Positions 1 through 7,308 of a stretch of DNA of 20,018 nt are shown here, piece by piece; position 1 is the stretch's first letter; each line of letters starts with the position of its first letter. Origin of the DNA: an uncultured Clostridium sp. Lineage in GTDB: Bacteria; Bacillota; Clostridia; Peptostreptococcales; Peptostreptococcaceae. A program made the position numbers and the translations under genes. Below the pieces are notes generated by a model. The model was not told the DNA's origin, made no database searches, and saw only the letters and a list, made by a program, of their open reading frames with translations. The stretch lies in NCBI GenBank assembly GCA_900550335.1, contig URRU01000012.1, positions 1-20,018 on the forward strand. The letters are read 5' to 3'.

Positions 1-52
1 ACAATCCTCCTTTTTGGATTTATAAATATATAAATCCAAAAAGGAGGATTGT
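1..52. repeat. Perfect 24-bp inverted repeat spanning the RBS of the first gene
   Basis: Bases 1-24 are the exact reverse complement of bases 29-52, with only AATA (25-28) between them. The right arm carries the strong ribosome binding site AAGGAGG at 41-47, and the left arm carries its complement. In RNA the hairpin would bury the Shine-Dalgarno sequence of the gene that starts at 55. The repeat begins at base 1 of the window, so an assembly fold-back at a contig end is a real alternative to a regulatory hairpin. Confidence 0.85.
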
Positions 53-54
53 TT

Positions 55-912
55 ATGAGGCTAAAAATAAAAAACTGTAGCCTTTTATGTAATCAAGGAA
101 CAGCATCTTATAATGAAGATGCGGCTGGTATAACACCTTTTGGAATATGGGTACTTGATGGAGCAACAGGACTTAATGGTAAGAATATAGTGTCTGATGA
201 GAGTGATGCTAGATGGTACTCTCAGTGGTGGAATAACTTTTTACATGAAAATATATACAGAAGTGATTCGTTAAAAGAAATTATGTTGGATGGAATAAGA
301 AGTATAAAAGAAGAGTATAAAGAGCTTGTAGAAGGTAAAGATGTAAAAAAATTAGATTTACCGTCTAGCTCTATAGCGATAGTAAAATTCAGAGATGATA
401 TGATAGAGTATTTTCTTTTAGGCGATTGTTCTTTTTTCTATAATGATGGAGAAAGAAAAATTATAAAAGATAGAAGTATATGTCACCTTGATGATAAAGT
501 ATACGATGAAATGATGAGAATACCTAATTTAGATAAGCTATCATTTAATGAAATAAAAGCTAGGGTTATGAATACCATAATAGAAAATAGAATGAAAAAA
601 AATACTAAAGATGGATATTGGATTTTAGATTTTAGTGAGGAAGCAATTGAAAATTCTATACATGGATATCTTCAGGTAGAGGATGAAATGAAGATAATGC
701 TTGCTAGTGACGGATTTACATGTGCATCAGATAGATATGGGATTCTGAAAGAGGATGAATTAATATATATAGCTGAAAAAATGGGAATAGAGTATATTTT
801 CAATCAGGTGAGAGAATTTGAGGAAGACGACTATAAGGCAATAAAAATGCCTAGATTTAAGGTTATGGACGACTCAACAGCTGTATATGTAGAGCTTTAT
901 AATAAAAAATAG
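55..912 (+). CDS. PP2C-family (PPM) protein phosphatase-like protein
   Basis: A probable metal-dependent Ser/Thr protein phosphatase of 285 residues, with no signal peptide or membrane segment and so presumably cytoplasmic. The PPM acidic motifs appear in order: NED at residues 20-22, DGATG at 35-39 (the usual DGMGG site), LLGDCS in the middle, LASDG near residue 220 and DDSTAVYVEL near the C-terminus. The Asp residues that bind the two metals in this family are all present, so catalysis is plausible. ATG at 55 is chosen because AAGGAGG (41-47) lies seven bases upstream; an in-frame TTG at 49 lies too close to that site. The glycosyltransferase gene follows after 23 bases, so the two are probably co-transcribed. 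No partner kinase is in view, and the substrate is unknown. Overall similarity to classical PP2C proteins is modest. Confidence 0.8.
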   Translation: MRLKIKNCSLLCNQGTASYNEDAAGITPFGIWVLDGATGLNGKNIVSDESDARWYSQWWNNFLHENIYRSDSLKEIMLDGIRSIKEEYKELVEGKDVKKLDLPSSSIAIVKFRDDMIEYFLLGDCSFFYNDGERKIIKDRSICHLDDKVYDEMMRIPNLDKLSFNEIKARVMNTIIENRMKKNTKDGYWILDFSEEAIENSIHGYLQVEDEMKIMLASDGFTCASDRYGILKEDELIYIAEKMGIEYIFNQVREFEEDDYKAIKMPRFKVMDDSTAVYVELYNKK

Positions 913-935
913 TTTATAGAAGGAAAGGATTAGAA

Positions 936-2174
936 ATGAGGATATTACACATAACTACCCAAAAACCTAATAGCACAGGAAGCGGAATATATATGTGTGG
1001 AATGATAAAGGGATTTGAAAAATTAGGATATGAGCAATCTGTTATAGCTGGAATTGATGTGGATGACAGCATAAAAGAATTGGAAGAACATTTTGGAGAT
1101 ACAAAATTCTATCCAGTTGTATATAATACAGATGAGTTAGATTTTAATGTAGTTGGAATGAGTGACTCTATGCCATATAAGAGTACTAGATATAGAGATA
1201 TGGATTCTGAAATGGTAGAAAAGTTAAAAAAAGCATTTGAAAAGCAGATAAATAAGGCATTAGAAGAGTTTAAGCCTAATATTATAATCTGCCATCATTT
1301 ATATCTGCTTACTGCATTTGTAAGAGAAATTGTAAAAGATAAGAATATAAAAATAGCTGCGGTATGTCATGGAACTTGCCTAAGACAGTTAAAAACAATA
1401 CCTCTTGAAAGAGAGTATATAAAAGAAAATATAAGAAATTTAGATATGTTATTTGCACTTCATGAAGAACAGAGAAGAGATATAATGTCTGTATTCAATG
1501 TTGGAGAGGACAAGGTAAAGGTAATTGGAAGTGGATATAACGATAAAATATTTAAGGATAAAAATTACAACATAGAAAAAGATTATATAGAATTAGTATT
1601 TGCAGGAAAAATATGCAAATCAAAAGGACTTATACCATTTATAGATTGTTTAGATAGACTAGATTATAATGATGATTTTATCAAAGTTAGACTTGCGGGT
1701 ACAGGAAGCGATAAAGAATCTTATGATGAAATTGTAGAAAAGGCAAATAATAGTAGATTTGATATAAAATTCCTTGGTAAATTAAATCAAAATGATTTAA
1801 GTGAGGAATTCAACAAAGCAGATATATTTGTTTTACCTTCATTCTATGAAGGACTACCTGTTGTTGTATTGGAAGCTATGGCATGCGGTACAGATGTAGT
1901 AGTAACTGATATACCGGGGGTTAAAGAGTGGATTGGAGAAAAAATAAATACATCTGGAAAAATAAAATACGTTGAACTTCCAAAAATGAAAGCTGTAGGT
2001 GTTCCTGCAGACGATGCAATAGAGCCATTTGAGGAAAGATTATCTGAAGCTTTAGATCAGATGATAAAAGAAAATTTAGATACTACAAATCACAAAAGAT
2101 TTATAGATATGTCAGAAAAAACTTGGGATGGACTTGCAAAAAGAATGGAAGAAATGATAATAAAAACAAATTAG
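936..2174 (+). CDS. Glycosyltransferase, GT4-type (GT-B fold)
   Basis: A 412-residue protein likely to transfer a sugar from a nucleotide-sugar donor. The N-terminus (MRILHITTQ, then GSGIY) resembles the acceptor-side Rossmann domain of GT-B enzymes. Around residue 230 comes the hinge and phosphate region (LVFAGKICKSKGL), and residues 305-313 hold the E-x7-E donor-site signature within FYEGLPVVVLEAMACG. No transmembrane segment is visible, so it would act in the cytosol or at the inner membrane face. The start at 936 is supported by a purine-rich AAGGAAAGGA site just upstream. It follows the phosphatase gene closely. Donor and acceptor cannot be told from sequence; an exopolysaccharide or cell-wall glycopolymer role would be a guess. 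Gln codons are mixed CAA and CAG here, unlike the translation genes downstream. Confidence 0.85.
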   Translation: MRILHITTQKPNSTGSGIYMCGMIKGFEKLGYEQSVIAGIDVDDSIKELEEHFGDTKFYPVVYNTDELDFNVVGMSDSMPYKSTRYRDMDSEMVEKLKKAFEKQINKALEEFKPNIIICHHLYLLTAFVREIVKDKNIKIAAVCHGTCLRQLKTIPLEREYIKENIRNLDMLFALHEEQRRDIMSVFNVGEDKVKVIGSGYNDKIFKDKNYNIEKDYIELVFAGKICKSKGLIPFIDCLDRLDYNDDFIKVRLAGTGSDKESYDEIVEKANNSRFDIKFLGKLNQNDLSEEFNKADIFVLPSFYEGLPVVVLEAMACGTDVVVTDIPGVKEWIGEKINTSGKIKYVELPKMKAVGVPADDAIEPFEERLSEALDQMIKENLDTTNHKRFIDMSEKTWDGLAKRMEEMIIKTN

Positions 2175-2214
2175 TATAACGTTTACAAATAAAATTTTAA
2201 GTTTGACCAATATG

Positions 2215-2223
2215 TGTTACAAT
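2215..2223 (+). promoter_or_regulatory. Candidate extended -10 promoter for the macrodomain gene
   Basis: TGT followed directly by TACAAT (2218-2223) forms an extended -10 element. The matching -35 position (TTTTAA, 2195-2200) is poor. A start near 2230 would give a leader of about 45 bases before the ATG at 2275. A TTGACC at 2203-2208 is nearby but spaced too closely to this -10. Confidence 0.35.
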
Positions 2224-2274
2224 TAAGTTAAATAAAAAAGAAAACTGACTTAAAACAGATTGGAGTGATGAGTT

Positions 2275-3129
2275 ATGAAATGGAAAGACTATGCTGAGGA
2301 TATAAAACTGTTTGAAGAATTAGATAAAACAGTTAAGCCACTTACAGAGGAGCAGAAAAATAAGAATATAAAAACTTTAACTACTTATTTTGCATCTGAT
2401 GTACCAGCAAAAGTGTATAGCTCAAAAGTTGAATTAGAACCTATAGAAAAATTAAAAGCATTATTAGCTGCTTATCCGGTTAAAAAAATTACTCCGGAAA
2501 TACTAGCTATGCTTGAAAATATTCTTCTTATAGAAAATGATATAGAAAATGTAGTTGATGCAAATTCAATAGAAGAAAAAGAAGATAGAATAGCCGTTTG
2601 GAAAGGCGATATAACAAAAATAAAGGCTGATGCAATTGTAAATGATGCAAACAGTTCATTATTAGGAAATAGACAACCATTCCATAAAGGAGTAGATAGT
2701 AAAATTCATGCAGCAGCAGGGCCAAGACTTAGAGAAGACTGCAATACAATAATAGAAAAACAAGGACATATCGAATACGCGGGAGATGCTAAGATAACAA
2801 GAGCATACTGCCTACCTTCAAAATATGTTGTTCATACTGTAGGACCTGTTGTTTTAGGTGGAAACCCTAGTAAAGAGCATGAAAAACAGTTACTTCACTG
2901 TTATAAATCAGTTTTAAATACTGTAAAAGATATAGAAGATATAAAAACAATAGTATTCTGTGGTGTATCTACAGGATCTTCAGGTTATCCAAAAAAAGAA
3001 GCAGCACAACTTGCTGTAGATAGAGTTAGAATTTGGTTAAAAGAAAATCCTGAAAAAGACATAAAAGTTATATTTAATGTATATGACGATGAAGAAATGG
3101 AAAAATACTTAAAAGCTTTAGAAAGATAG
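2275..3129 (+). CDS. Macrodomain protein, probable ADP-ribosyl hydrolase or ADP-ribose binder
   Basis: A 284-residue protein with a helical N-terminal section (about residues 1-100) and a macrodomain (about 105-284), the layout of the bacterial zinc-macrodomain ADP-ribosyl hydrolases. Visible motifs are GDITKIKADAIVNDAN (ending at residue 126), a loop LLGNRQPFHKGVDSKIH at about 129-145, AAAGPRLREDC and GVSTGSSGYPKKEAA, the last being the phosphate-binding loop. Known zinc-macrodomains usually read NAAN and then GCF-x-P-x-H-x-CIDN-x-IH. Here the Cys after the Gly is Asn132, the Cys before Ile-Asp is Gly139, and NAAN is NDAN, while His137 is kept. Zinc binding is therefore doubtful. RBS is GGAG at 2262-2265. 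It appears to be a single gene; no sirtuin or lipoate-protein ligase partner lies beside it. Confidence 0.8.
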   Translation: MKWKDYAEDIKLFEELDKTVKPLTEEQKNKNIKTLTTYFASDVPAKVYSSKVELEPIEKLKALLAAYPVKKITPEILAMLENILLIENDIENVVDANSIEEKEDRIAVWKGDITKIKADAIVNDANSSLLGNRQPFHKGVDSKIHAAAGPRLREDCNTIIEKQGHIEYAGDAKITRAYCLPSKYVVHTVGPVVLGGNPSKEHEKQLLHCYKSVLNTVKDIEDIKTIVFCGVSTGSSGYPKKEAAQLAVDRVRIWLKENPEKDIKVIFNVYDDEEMEKYLKALER

Positions 3130-3262
3130 TTTTCTTAAATTTTAAAAGTTATATTAAAGTGATATTATTTAAAGTTTTAGGATGTTAACTTTAAAGCTTT
3201 GTGATATTAACTTAAAATAATATTAAATAAAAACTAAAATATAATAGAATTAGATTAAACTT

Positions 3263-3295
3263 AGGGCAGTATGATTTTCGTACTGCCTTTTATTT
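3263..3295 (+). terminator. Probable intrinsic terminator or leader hairpin before the DUF6873-like gene
   Basis: GGCAGTA (3265-3271) pairs with TACTGCC (3281-3287), extended by one G-U and one A-T pair, and is followed by a T-rich tract (TTTTATTTT). It ends only a few bases before the GAGGTGG ribosome binding site (3297-3303) of the next gene. It may end the macrodomain transcript or act as an attenuator of the downstream gene. A TATAAT lies just upstream at 3240-3245 without a good -35. Confidence 0.65.
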
Positions 3296-3309
3296 TGAGG
3301 TGGTATATT

Positions 3310-4068
3310 ATGAAATTTGCAGAGAGTCCATTTTATTTTGATAGAAAATTAAAGACTTGCATAGTAGATGGAAGAATTACAGATGAATTAGAAAAAAATT
3401 TGTTAGATAGAGAGATTAGAATAATAAAAACTCCAAAATGTGAAGATGTGTACAAAGCAATATCTCATCATCCAGATATACAATTTTTCAATTGTGGAAG
3501 GGGAAAAATAATAGTTTGTCCAAATCTTTATGAGGAGTATGTTGATATTTTAAGTGATTTTAATATAGATATTATAAAAGGTGAAAAAAGTCTGAGTAAA
3601 AAATATCCAAATGATATAGCGTATAATGTCTGTGTTGTAGGAAAATATGCAATACATAATTTTAATTATACTGATGAGGTAGTTTTAAAAGAGCTTGATG
3701 ATTGTGGATATGAAAAAATAAACATAAAACAGGGGTATTCTAAGTGTTCTATATGTGTTGTTGATGATAAATCTATAATAACTTCGGATAGGGGAATTTT
3801 TGAGGAAATAAATAATAGTAGTGCGGATATAGATTGTCTACTCATACAAGAAGGAAATATAGATTTGTTTGACATGAATTATGGATTTATAGGGGGATGT
3901 AGTGGATTATTGTCTAAAAATGAGATAGGATTCTTAGGGGATATAGAAAAGCATCCTAATTTTGAAGAGATTAAAGATTTTTTAGCTAAAAGAGGAAAAA
4001 AAGTTGTATCTTTATCAAATGAAAAGCTTATAGATTTGGGTTCAATAATTCCTATTTTGGTAGAATAG
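3310..4068 (+). CDS. Probable DUF6873-family protein (predicted guanidine-modifying-enzyme fold)
   Basis: A 252-residue protein that I match, from memory, to the clostridial DUF6873 group, which is described as having the pentein or guanidine-modifying-enzyme fold. Features that fit are short repeated beta-alpha units and polar turns: FNCGRGKIIV (about residues 58-67), KYPNDIAYNVCVVGKYAIHN (about 98-117), CSICVVDDKSIITSDRGIF, and YGFIGGCSGLL near residue 200, where the Cys could be compared with the pentein nucleophile. No reaction has been assigned, and I cannot confirm a catalytic triad. ATG at 3310 is chosen because GAGGTGG (3297-3303) is six bases upstream; the longer reading from 3271 would translate through the hairpin. 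No signal peptide or membrane helix is visible. Confidence 0.6.
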   Translation: MKFAESPFYFDRKLKTCIVDGRITDELEKNLLDREIRIIKTPKCEDVYKAISHHPDIQFFNCGRGKIIVCPNLYEEYVDILSDFNIDIIKGEKSLSKKYPNDIAYNVCVVGKYAIHNFNYTDEVVLKELDDCGYEKINIKQGYSKCSICVVDDKSIITSDRGIFEEINNSSADIDCLLIQEGNIDLFDMNYGFIGGCSGLLSKNEIGFLGDIEKHPNFEEIKDFLAKRGKKVVSLSNEKLIDLGSIIPILVE

Positions 4069-4102
4069 TAGACTTAAAATATAGATTAAAATAATTAAAG
4101 TG

Positions 4103-4132
4103 TTGAATAAAATAAACATAAAGGTATATAAT
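4103..4132 (+). promoter_or_regulatory. Candidate sigma-A promoter for the DUF445 gene
   Basis: TTGAAT (4103-4108), an 18-base spacer and a perfect TATAAT (4127-4132). The predicted start near 4140 leaves a leader of about 65 AT-rich bases before the ATG at 4207. Confidence 0.5.
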
Positions 4133-4206
4133 TATATTCTGATATAGATACAGTAAATATTTATAGAAATTTAAATAAAAATTTTATAGAGGAAAGGAAG
4201 TCAGTT

Positions 4207-4809
4207 ATGCACATTTTTTTAAGAATATTATTTATGGCGATTATCGGGGGAGTTATAGGGTATATTACAAACGTTGTTGCGATAAAAATGCTATTTAAAC
4301 CTTATGAGCCAATAAAAATACCACTTACTAACATAGAGATAATGGGGCTTATTCCAAAAAGAAGAGCTGAAATAGCAAAAAATGTAGCAGAAACAGTTAA
4401 AAGAGAATTACTTAGCGAAGATGATATATTCAATGGAATAATAAAGGATGAAGATAAAGAAGAAATAGCAAGTTATATAAATTCTAAAATAGGGAATATA
4501 ATATCAGAAAAGGCGATATTTTTACCATCATCTTTAGTATCAAAAATCAACGGATATATATCAGATATAGTTGATAAAGAGGTTGGAAATGCGATAGATG
4601 AGCTTGGTAGTACTTTTGTAGAAAAGGCAAAAAATAGAGTAGATATAGAAAAAATTATAGAAGATAGAATAAATGAATTCGATATAGAATATATAGAAGA
4701 AATGACTGTTAGAATAGCTAAAAAAGAGTTAAAACATATAGAAGTTTTAGGTCTAATATTAGGATTTTTAATAGGTATAGTTCAGGGATTAATAACACTG
4801 ATTATATAA
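4207..4809 (+). CDS. DUF445-family membrane protein, short form
   Basis: A 200-residue protein with one hydrophobic segment at each end (about residues 4-28 and 180-200) and a charged helical middle section. The opening block IGYITNVVAIKMLFKPYEP and then MGLIPKRRAEIAKNVAETV is the hallmark of DUF445, which includes Bacillus YheB. No molecular function is established for this family. This copy is about half the length of the longer members and ends with a second membrane helix, so the middle may form a helical hairpin on one side of the membrane. A GGAAAGGAAG site precedes the ATG. It stands between a candidate promoter and the separate thrS promoter, so it is probably monocistronic. No terminator was recognised after it. 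Confidence 0.8.
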   Translation: MHIFLRILFMAIIGGVIGYITNVVAIKMLFKPYEPIKIPLTNIEIMGLIPKRRAEIAKNVAETVKRELLSEDDIFNGIIKDEDKEEIASYINSKIGNIISEKAIFLPSSLVSKINGYISDIVDKEVGNAIDELGSTFVEKAKNRVDIEKIIEDRINEFDIEYIEEMTVRIAKKELKHIEVLGLILGFLIGIVQGLITLII

Positions 4810-4835
4810 TATTTCAGAAAATTAAAAGCTTTATA

Positions 4836-4864
4836 TTGAAATGTGCAAAATGATGTGGTAGAAT
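4836..4864 (+). promoter_or_regulatory. Sigma-A promoter for the thrS T-box transcript
   Basis: TTGAAA (4836-4841), a 17-base spacer and TAGAAT (4859-4864), placed 25 to 30 bases after the DUF445 stop and just ahead of the T-box leader. A start near 4871 fits the beginning of stem I. Confidence 0.6.
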
Positions 4865-4879
4865 GAAATCAGAATTTTA

Positions 4880-5119
4880 TATTAGCGATGAAAAGACCGA
4901 GTAGGATAAAGGTCGTCTTACAGAGAATTTGGGCCACCGGCTGAGAGCCTAAAAGAAATGAGTTATCTGAAAACTAGCTTGGAGCTGGATTTAGTAGCGA
5001 AAGTGAAAGTATCCGGGTGATTACCTTATAATCTTCAAGAGGGTGTTTTATATTTATAAATACCAACTTGGGTGGAACCGCGAGTATACTCGTCCCAGTT
5101 TTATGGGACGAGTTTTTTT
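4880..5119 (+). promoter_or_regulatory. T-box riboswitch, threonine-specific (thrS leader)
   Basis: The T-box landmarks occur in order: AGTA at 4900-4903, the GAGAGCC-type apical stem I region at about 4942-4948, a specifier ACT (Thr) at 4973-4975 followed by TTGGAGCTG, the T-box GGTGGAACCGCG at 5071-5082, and a terminator. The tRNA-end bulge reads TGGA, which predicts a tRNA with discriminator base U. Uncharged tRNA-Thr should pair with both sites, favour the antiterminator and let thrS be transcribed when charging is low. The 5' limit is approximate. Confidence 0.93.
5088..5119 (+). terminator. Intrinsic terminator of the thrS T-box leader
   Basis: ACTCGTCCCA (5088-5097) pairs perfectly with TGGGACGAGT (5104-5113) around a six-base loop, followed by a run of T. 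It competes with the antiterminator that contains the T-box sequence. Confidence 0.93.
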
Positions 5120-5195
5120 ATTTTCTATAAATTGCAAAATATAAAATCAATAAGTAAATTATTATTAATTAATATAAAGGGGAGGACAAAAGGAA

Positions 5196-7112
5196 ATGAT
5201 AAAAGTATCTTTAAAAAACGATGTAAGAGAATTTGAATCTGGCGTATCAGTTTTAGACGTTGCTAAATCAATAAGCGAAGGTCTTGCAAGAAGTATAGTT
5301 GCAGCTGAAGTAGACGGGGAAGTAGTTGGATTAGATACAGTATTAGACAAAGACTGTGCAGTTAATCTTTTAAAATTTGAAGATAAAGAAGGTAGAGAAG
5401 TATTTAGACATACTTCATCTCATATATTAGCTCAGGCTATAAAAAGATTATATCCAGAAGCTAAATTAGCTATAGGACCTGCTATAGATAATGGATTCTA
5501 CTATGATATAGATTTAGAACATAGTTTAGTTCCAGAAGATCTTGAAGCTTTAGAAAAAGAAATGAAAAAAATAGCTAAAGAAGATTTAAAAATAGAAAGA
5601 TTCGAACTTCCAAGAGAAGAAGCTATAAAATTAATGCAGGAAAAAGGTGAAGACTACAAAGTAGAATTAATAGAAGATTTACCTGAAGATGCAGTAATAT
5701 CATTCTATAAACAGGGTGATTTCACAGATTTATGTGCTGGACCACACCTTCTTTCAACTAAGAAAGTAAAAGCAGTTAAACTTACAAGTGTAGCTGGTGC
5801 TTATTGGCGTGGAGACGAAAATAGAAAAATGCTTCAGAGAATATACGGTGTATCTTTCGAAAAAAATAAAGACCTTGAAGAACATTTACATATGTTAGAA
5901 GAAGCTAAGAAAAGAGACCACAGAAAATTAGGTAAAGAATTAGGATTATTCATGATACCTGAAGAAGGACCTGGATTCCCTCTAATGTTACCGAAAGGAA
6001 TGGCTCTTAAAAATACTTTATTAGAATACTGGAGAGAAGTACATAGAGCAGCTGAATACGTTGAAATAGAAACTCCAATAATATTAAACAGAAAATTATG
6101 GGAAACTTCAGGACATTGGTATCACTACAAAGAAAATATGTATACTGTAAAAATAGATGAAGAAGATTTTGCTATAAAACCAATGAACTGTCCAGGAGGA
6201 ATGTTATACTATAAGAGCGAAATGCACTCTTACAGAGATTTCCCAATGAGAGTTGCTGAACTTGGTAGAGTTCATAGACACGAATTATCTGGAGCACTTC
6301 ACGGATTAATGAGAGTTAGAGCATTCACTCAGGATGACGCTCATATATTCATGTTACCAGAACAGATAAGAGATGAAATAAAAGGTGTAATATCTTTAAT
6401 AGATGGTATATATAAAACATTTGGATTTGAATATCACTTAGAATTATCTACTAGACCAGAAGATTCTATGGGTTCTGATGAAGAATGGGAAGCAGCAGAA
6501 AATGGTTTAAGAGGAGCTCTTGAAGAATTAAATCTTCCATTCGTTATAAATGAAGGAGATGGAGCATTCTACGGACCTAAGATAGACTTCCACTTAACTG
6601 ACTGCATAGGAAGAACTTGGCAGTGTGGTACTATACAGCTAGATATGCAGCTTCCAAGACAGTTCGATGCTACTTACATAGGACAGGATGGAGAAAAACA
6701 TAGACCAGTTATGATACACAGGGTTGCATTCGGAAGTATAGAAAGATTCATAGGAATACTTATAGAACAGTATGCTGGTAAATTCCCAGTTTGGTTAGCT
6801 CCAACTCAGGTTAAGATAATACCTATATCTGACAAATATGCTGATTACGCTGAAAAAGTTAGAAAAGAATTATTCAACAATGGATTAAGAGTTGAAGTTG
6901 ATGGTAGAGTTGAAAAAGTTGGATTCAAGATAAGAGAAGCTCAGCTTGAAAAAGTTCCTTACATGATAATAGTAGGTGAAAAAGAAGAAGCTGAAAACAA
7001 TGTTTCTGTAAGATCTAGAGATGAAGGTGAATTAGGTAATGTTGAATTAGCTAAATTCATAGAAGATGTACAGGCTAAAGTAAAATCAAGAGAAAATATA
7101 GTAATGGAATAA
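5196..7112 (+). CDS. thrS: Threonine-tRNA ligase
   Basis: Class II synthetase that activates threonine with ATP and charges tRNA-Thr in the cytosol. At 638 residues it is full length. The order is an N-terminal TGS domain (1-60), the editing domain with H72-x3-H76 and C180-x3-H184, the catalytic core, and an anticodon-binding domain from about residue 535. Zinc ligands of the active site are visible as C332 (MNCPGG), H383 (DDAHIF) and H508 (MIHRVAFGS). Motif 2 lies around residues 355-378 and motif 3 around GSIERFIGILIEQ. The GGGGAGG site at 5179-5185 sets the start. The gene is transcribed alone, behind its own T-box and before the hairpin at 7122. All 15 Gln codons are CAG. Confidence 0.98.
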   Translation: MIKVSLKNDVREFESGVSVLDVAKSISEGLARSIVAAEVDGEVVGLDTVLDKDCAVNLLKFEDKEGREVFRHTSSHILAQAIKRLYPEAKLAIGPAIDNGFYYDIDLEHSLVPEDLEALEKEMKKIAKEDLKIERFELPREEAIKLMQEKGEDYKVELIEDLPEDAVISFYKQGDFTDLCAGPHLLSTKKVKAVKLTSVAGAYWRGDENRKMLQRIYGVSFEKNKDLEEHLHMLEEAKKRDHRKLGKELGLFMIPEEGPGFPLMLPKGMALKNTLLEYWREVHRAAEYVEIETPIILNRKLWETSGHWYHYKENMYTVKIDEEDFAIKPMNCPGGMLYYKSEMHSYRDFPMRVAELGRVHRHELSGALHGLMRVRAFTQDDAHIFMLPEQIRDEIKGVISLIDGIYKTFGFEYHLELSTRPEDSMGSDEEWEAAENGLRGALEELNLPFVINEGDGAFYGPKIDFHLTDCIGRTWQCGTIQLDMQLPRQFDATYIGQDGEKHRPVMIHRVAFGSIERFIGILIEQYAGKFPVWLAPTQVKIIPISDKYADYAEKVRKELFNNGLRVEVDGRVEKVGFKIREAQLEKVPYMIIVGEKEEAENNVSVRSRDEGELGNVELAKFIEDVQAKVKSRENIVME

Positions 7113-7121
7113 ATTATTATT

Positions 7122-7153
7122 GAGGCTGTTGCAATTAATGCAATGGCCTCTTT
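7122..7153 (+). terminator. Probable intrinsic terminator after thrS
   Basis: GAGGCTGTTGCA (7122-7133) pairs with TGCAATGGCCTC (7139-7150), with two G-U pairs and an ATTAA loop, followed by TTTAA. The T tract is short. The same bases form the left end of the larger foldback element, so this hairpin and the long one are alternative structures. Confidence 0.65.
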
Positions 7154-7308
7154 AAGTTAGTAATCACAATTATTTGCTCTCCAGTCCTCAGCGCCCCAAT
7201 TATTATTTGAAAATATTTAAATGTATGGGGCGCTTGCGGAATTGTAGATGCAAATTAATTTGTGGTTACTAACTTAAATACCGATTGTAAAAACTTGCAA
7301 CAGCAATC
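7122..7308. repeat. Long imperfect foldback (MITE-like) element
   Basis: About 187 bases that fold back almost end to end. Outer pairing: GCTGTTGCAA (7125-7134) with TTGCAACAGC (7295-7304), perfect. Next, 7151-7169 with 7260-7278, 18 of 19 positions, the exception being G-U compatible. Then TTTGC with GCAAA and an interrupted stem, and a GC-rich core GCGCCCCA (7191-7198) with TGGGGCGC (7226-7233), perfect. No ORF is inside and no clear target-site duplication flanks it. The CTGTTGCAA end resembles ends of some insertion sequences such as those of the IS6 family, but a non-autonomous element is only an inference. Confidence 0.7.

Noticed and set aside
2203..2208. TTGACC as the -35 of the macrodomain promoter
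   Set aside because: Only nine bases separate it from TACAAT, and at 16-18 bases downstream there is no acceptable -10.
2528..2725. Leu- and His-rich open frame on the minus strand in the macrodomain gene
   Set aside because: The hydrophobic look comes from reading A-rich codons backwards; it is antisense to the conserved NDAN loop and has no ribosome binding site.
7122..7308. Intact insertion sequence
   Set aside because: The ends resemble those of some insertion sequences, but the element is under 200 bases, has no transposase frame and no clear target duplication.
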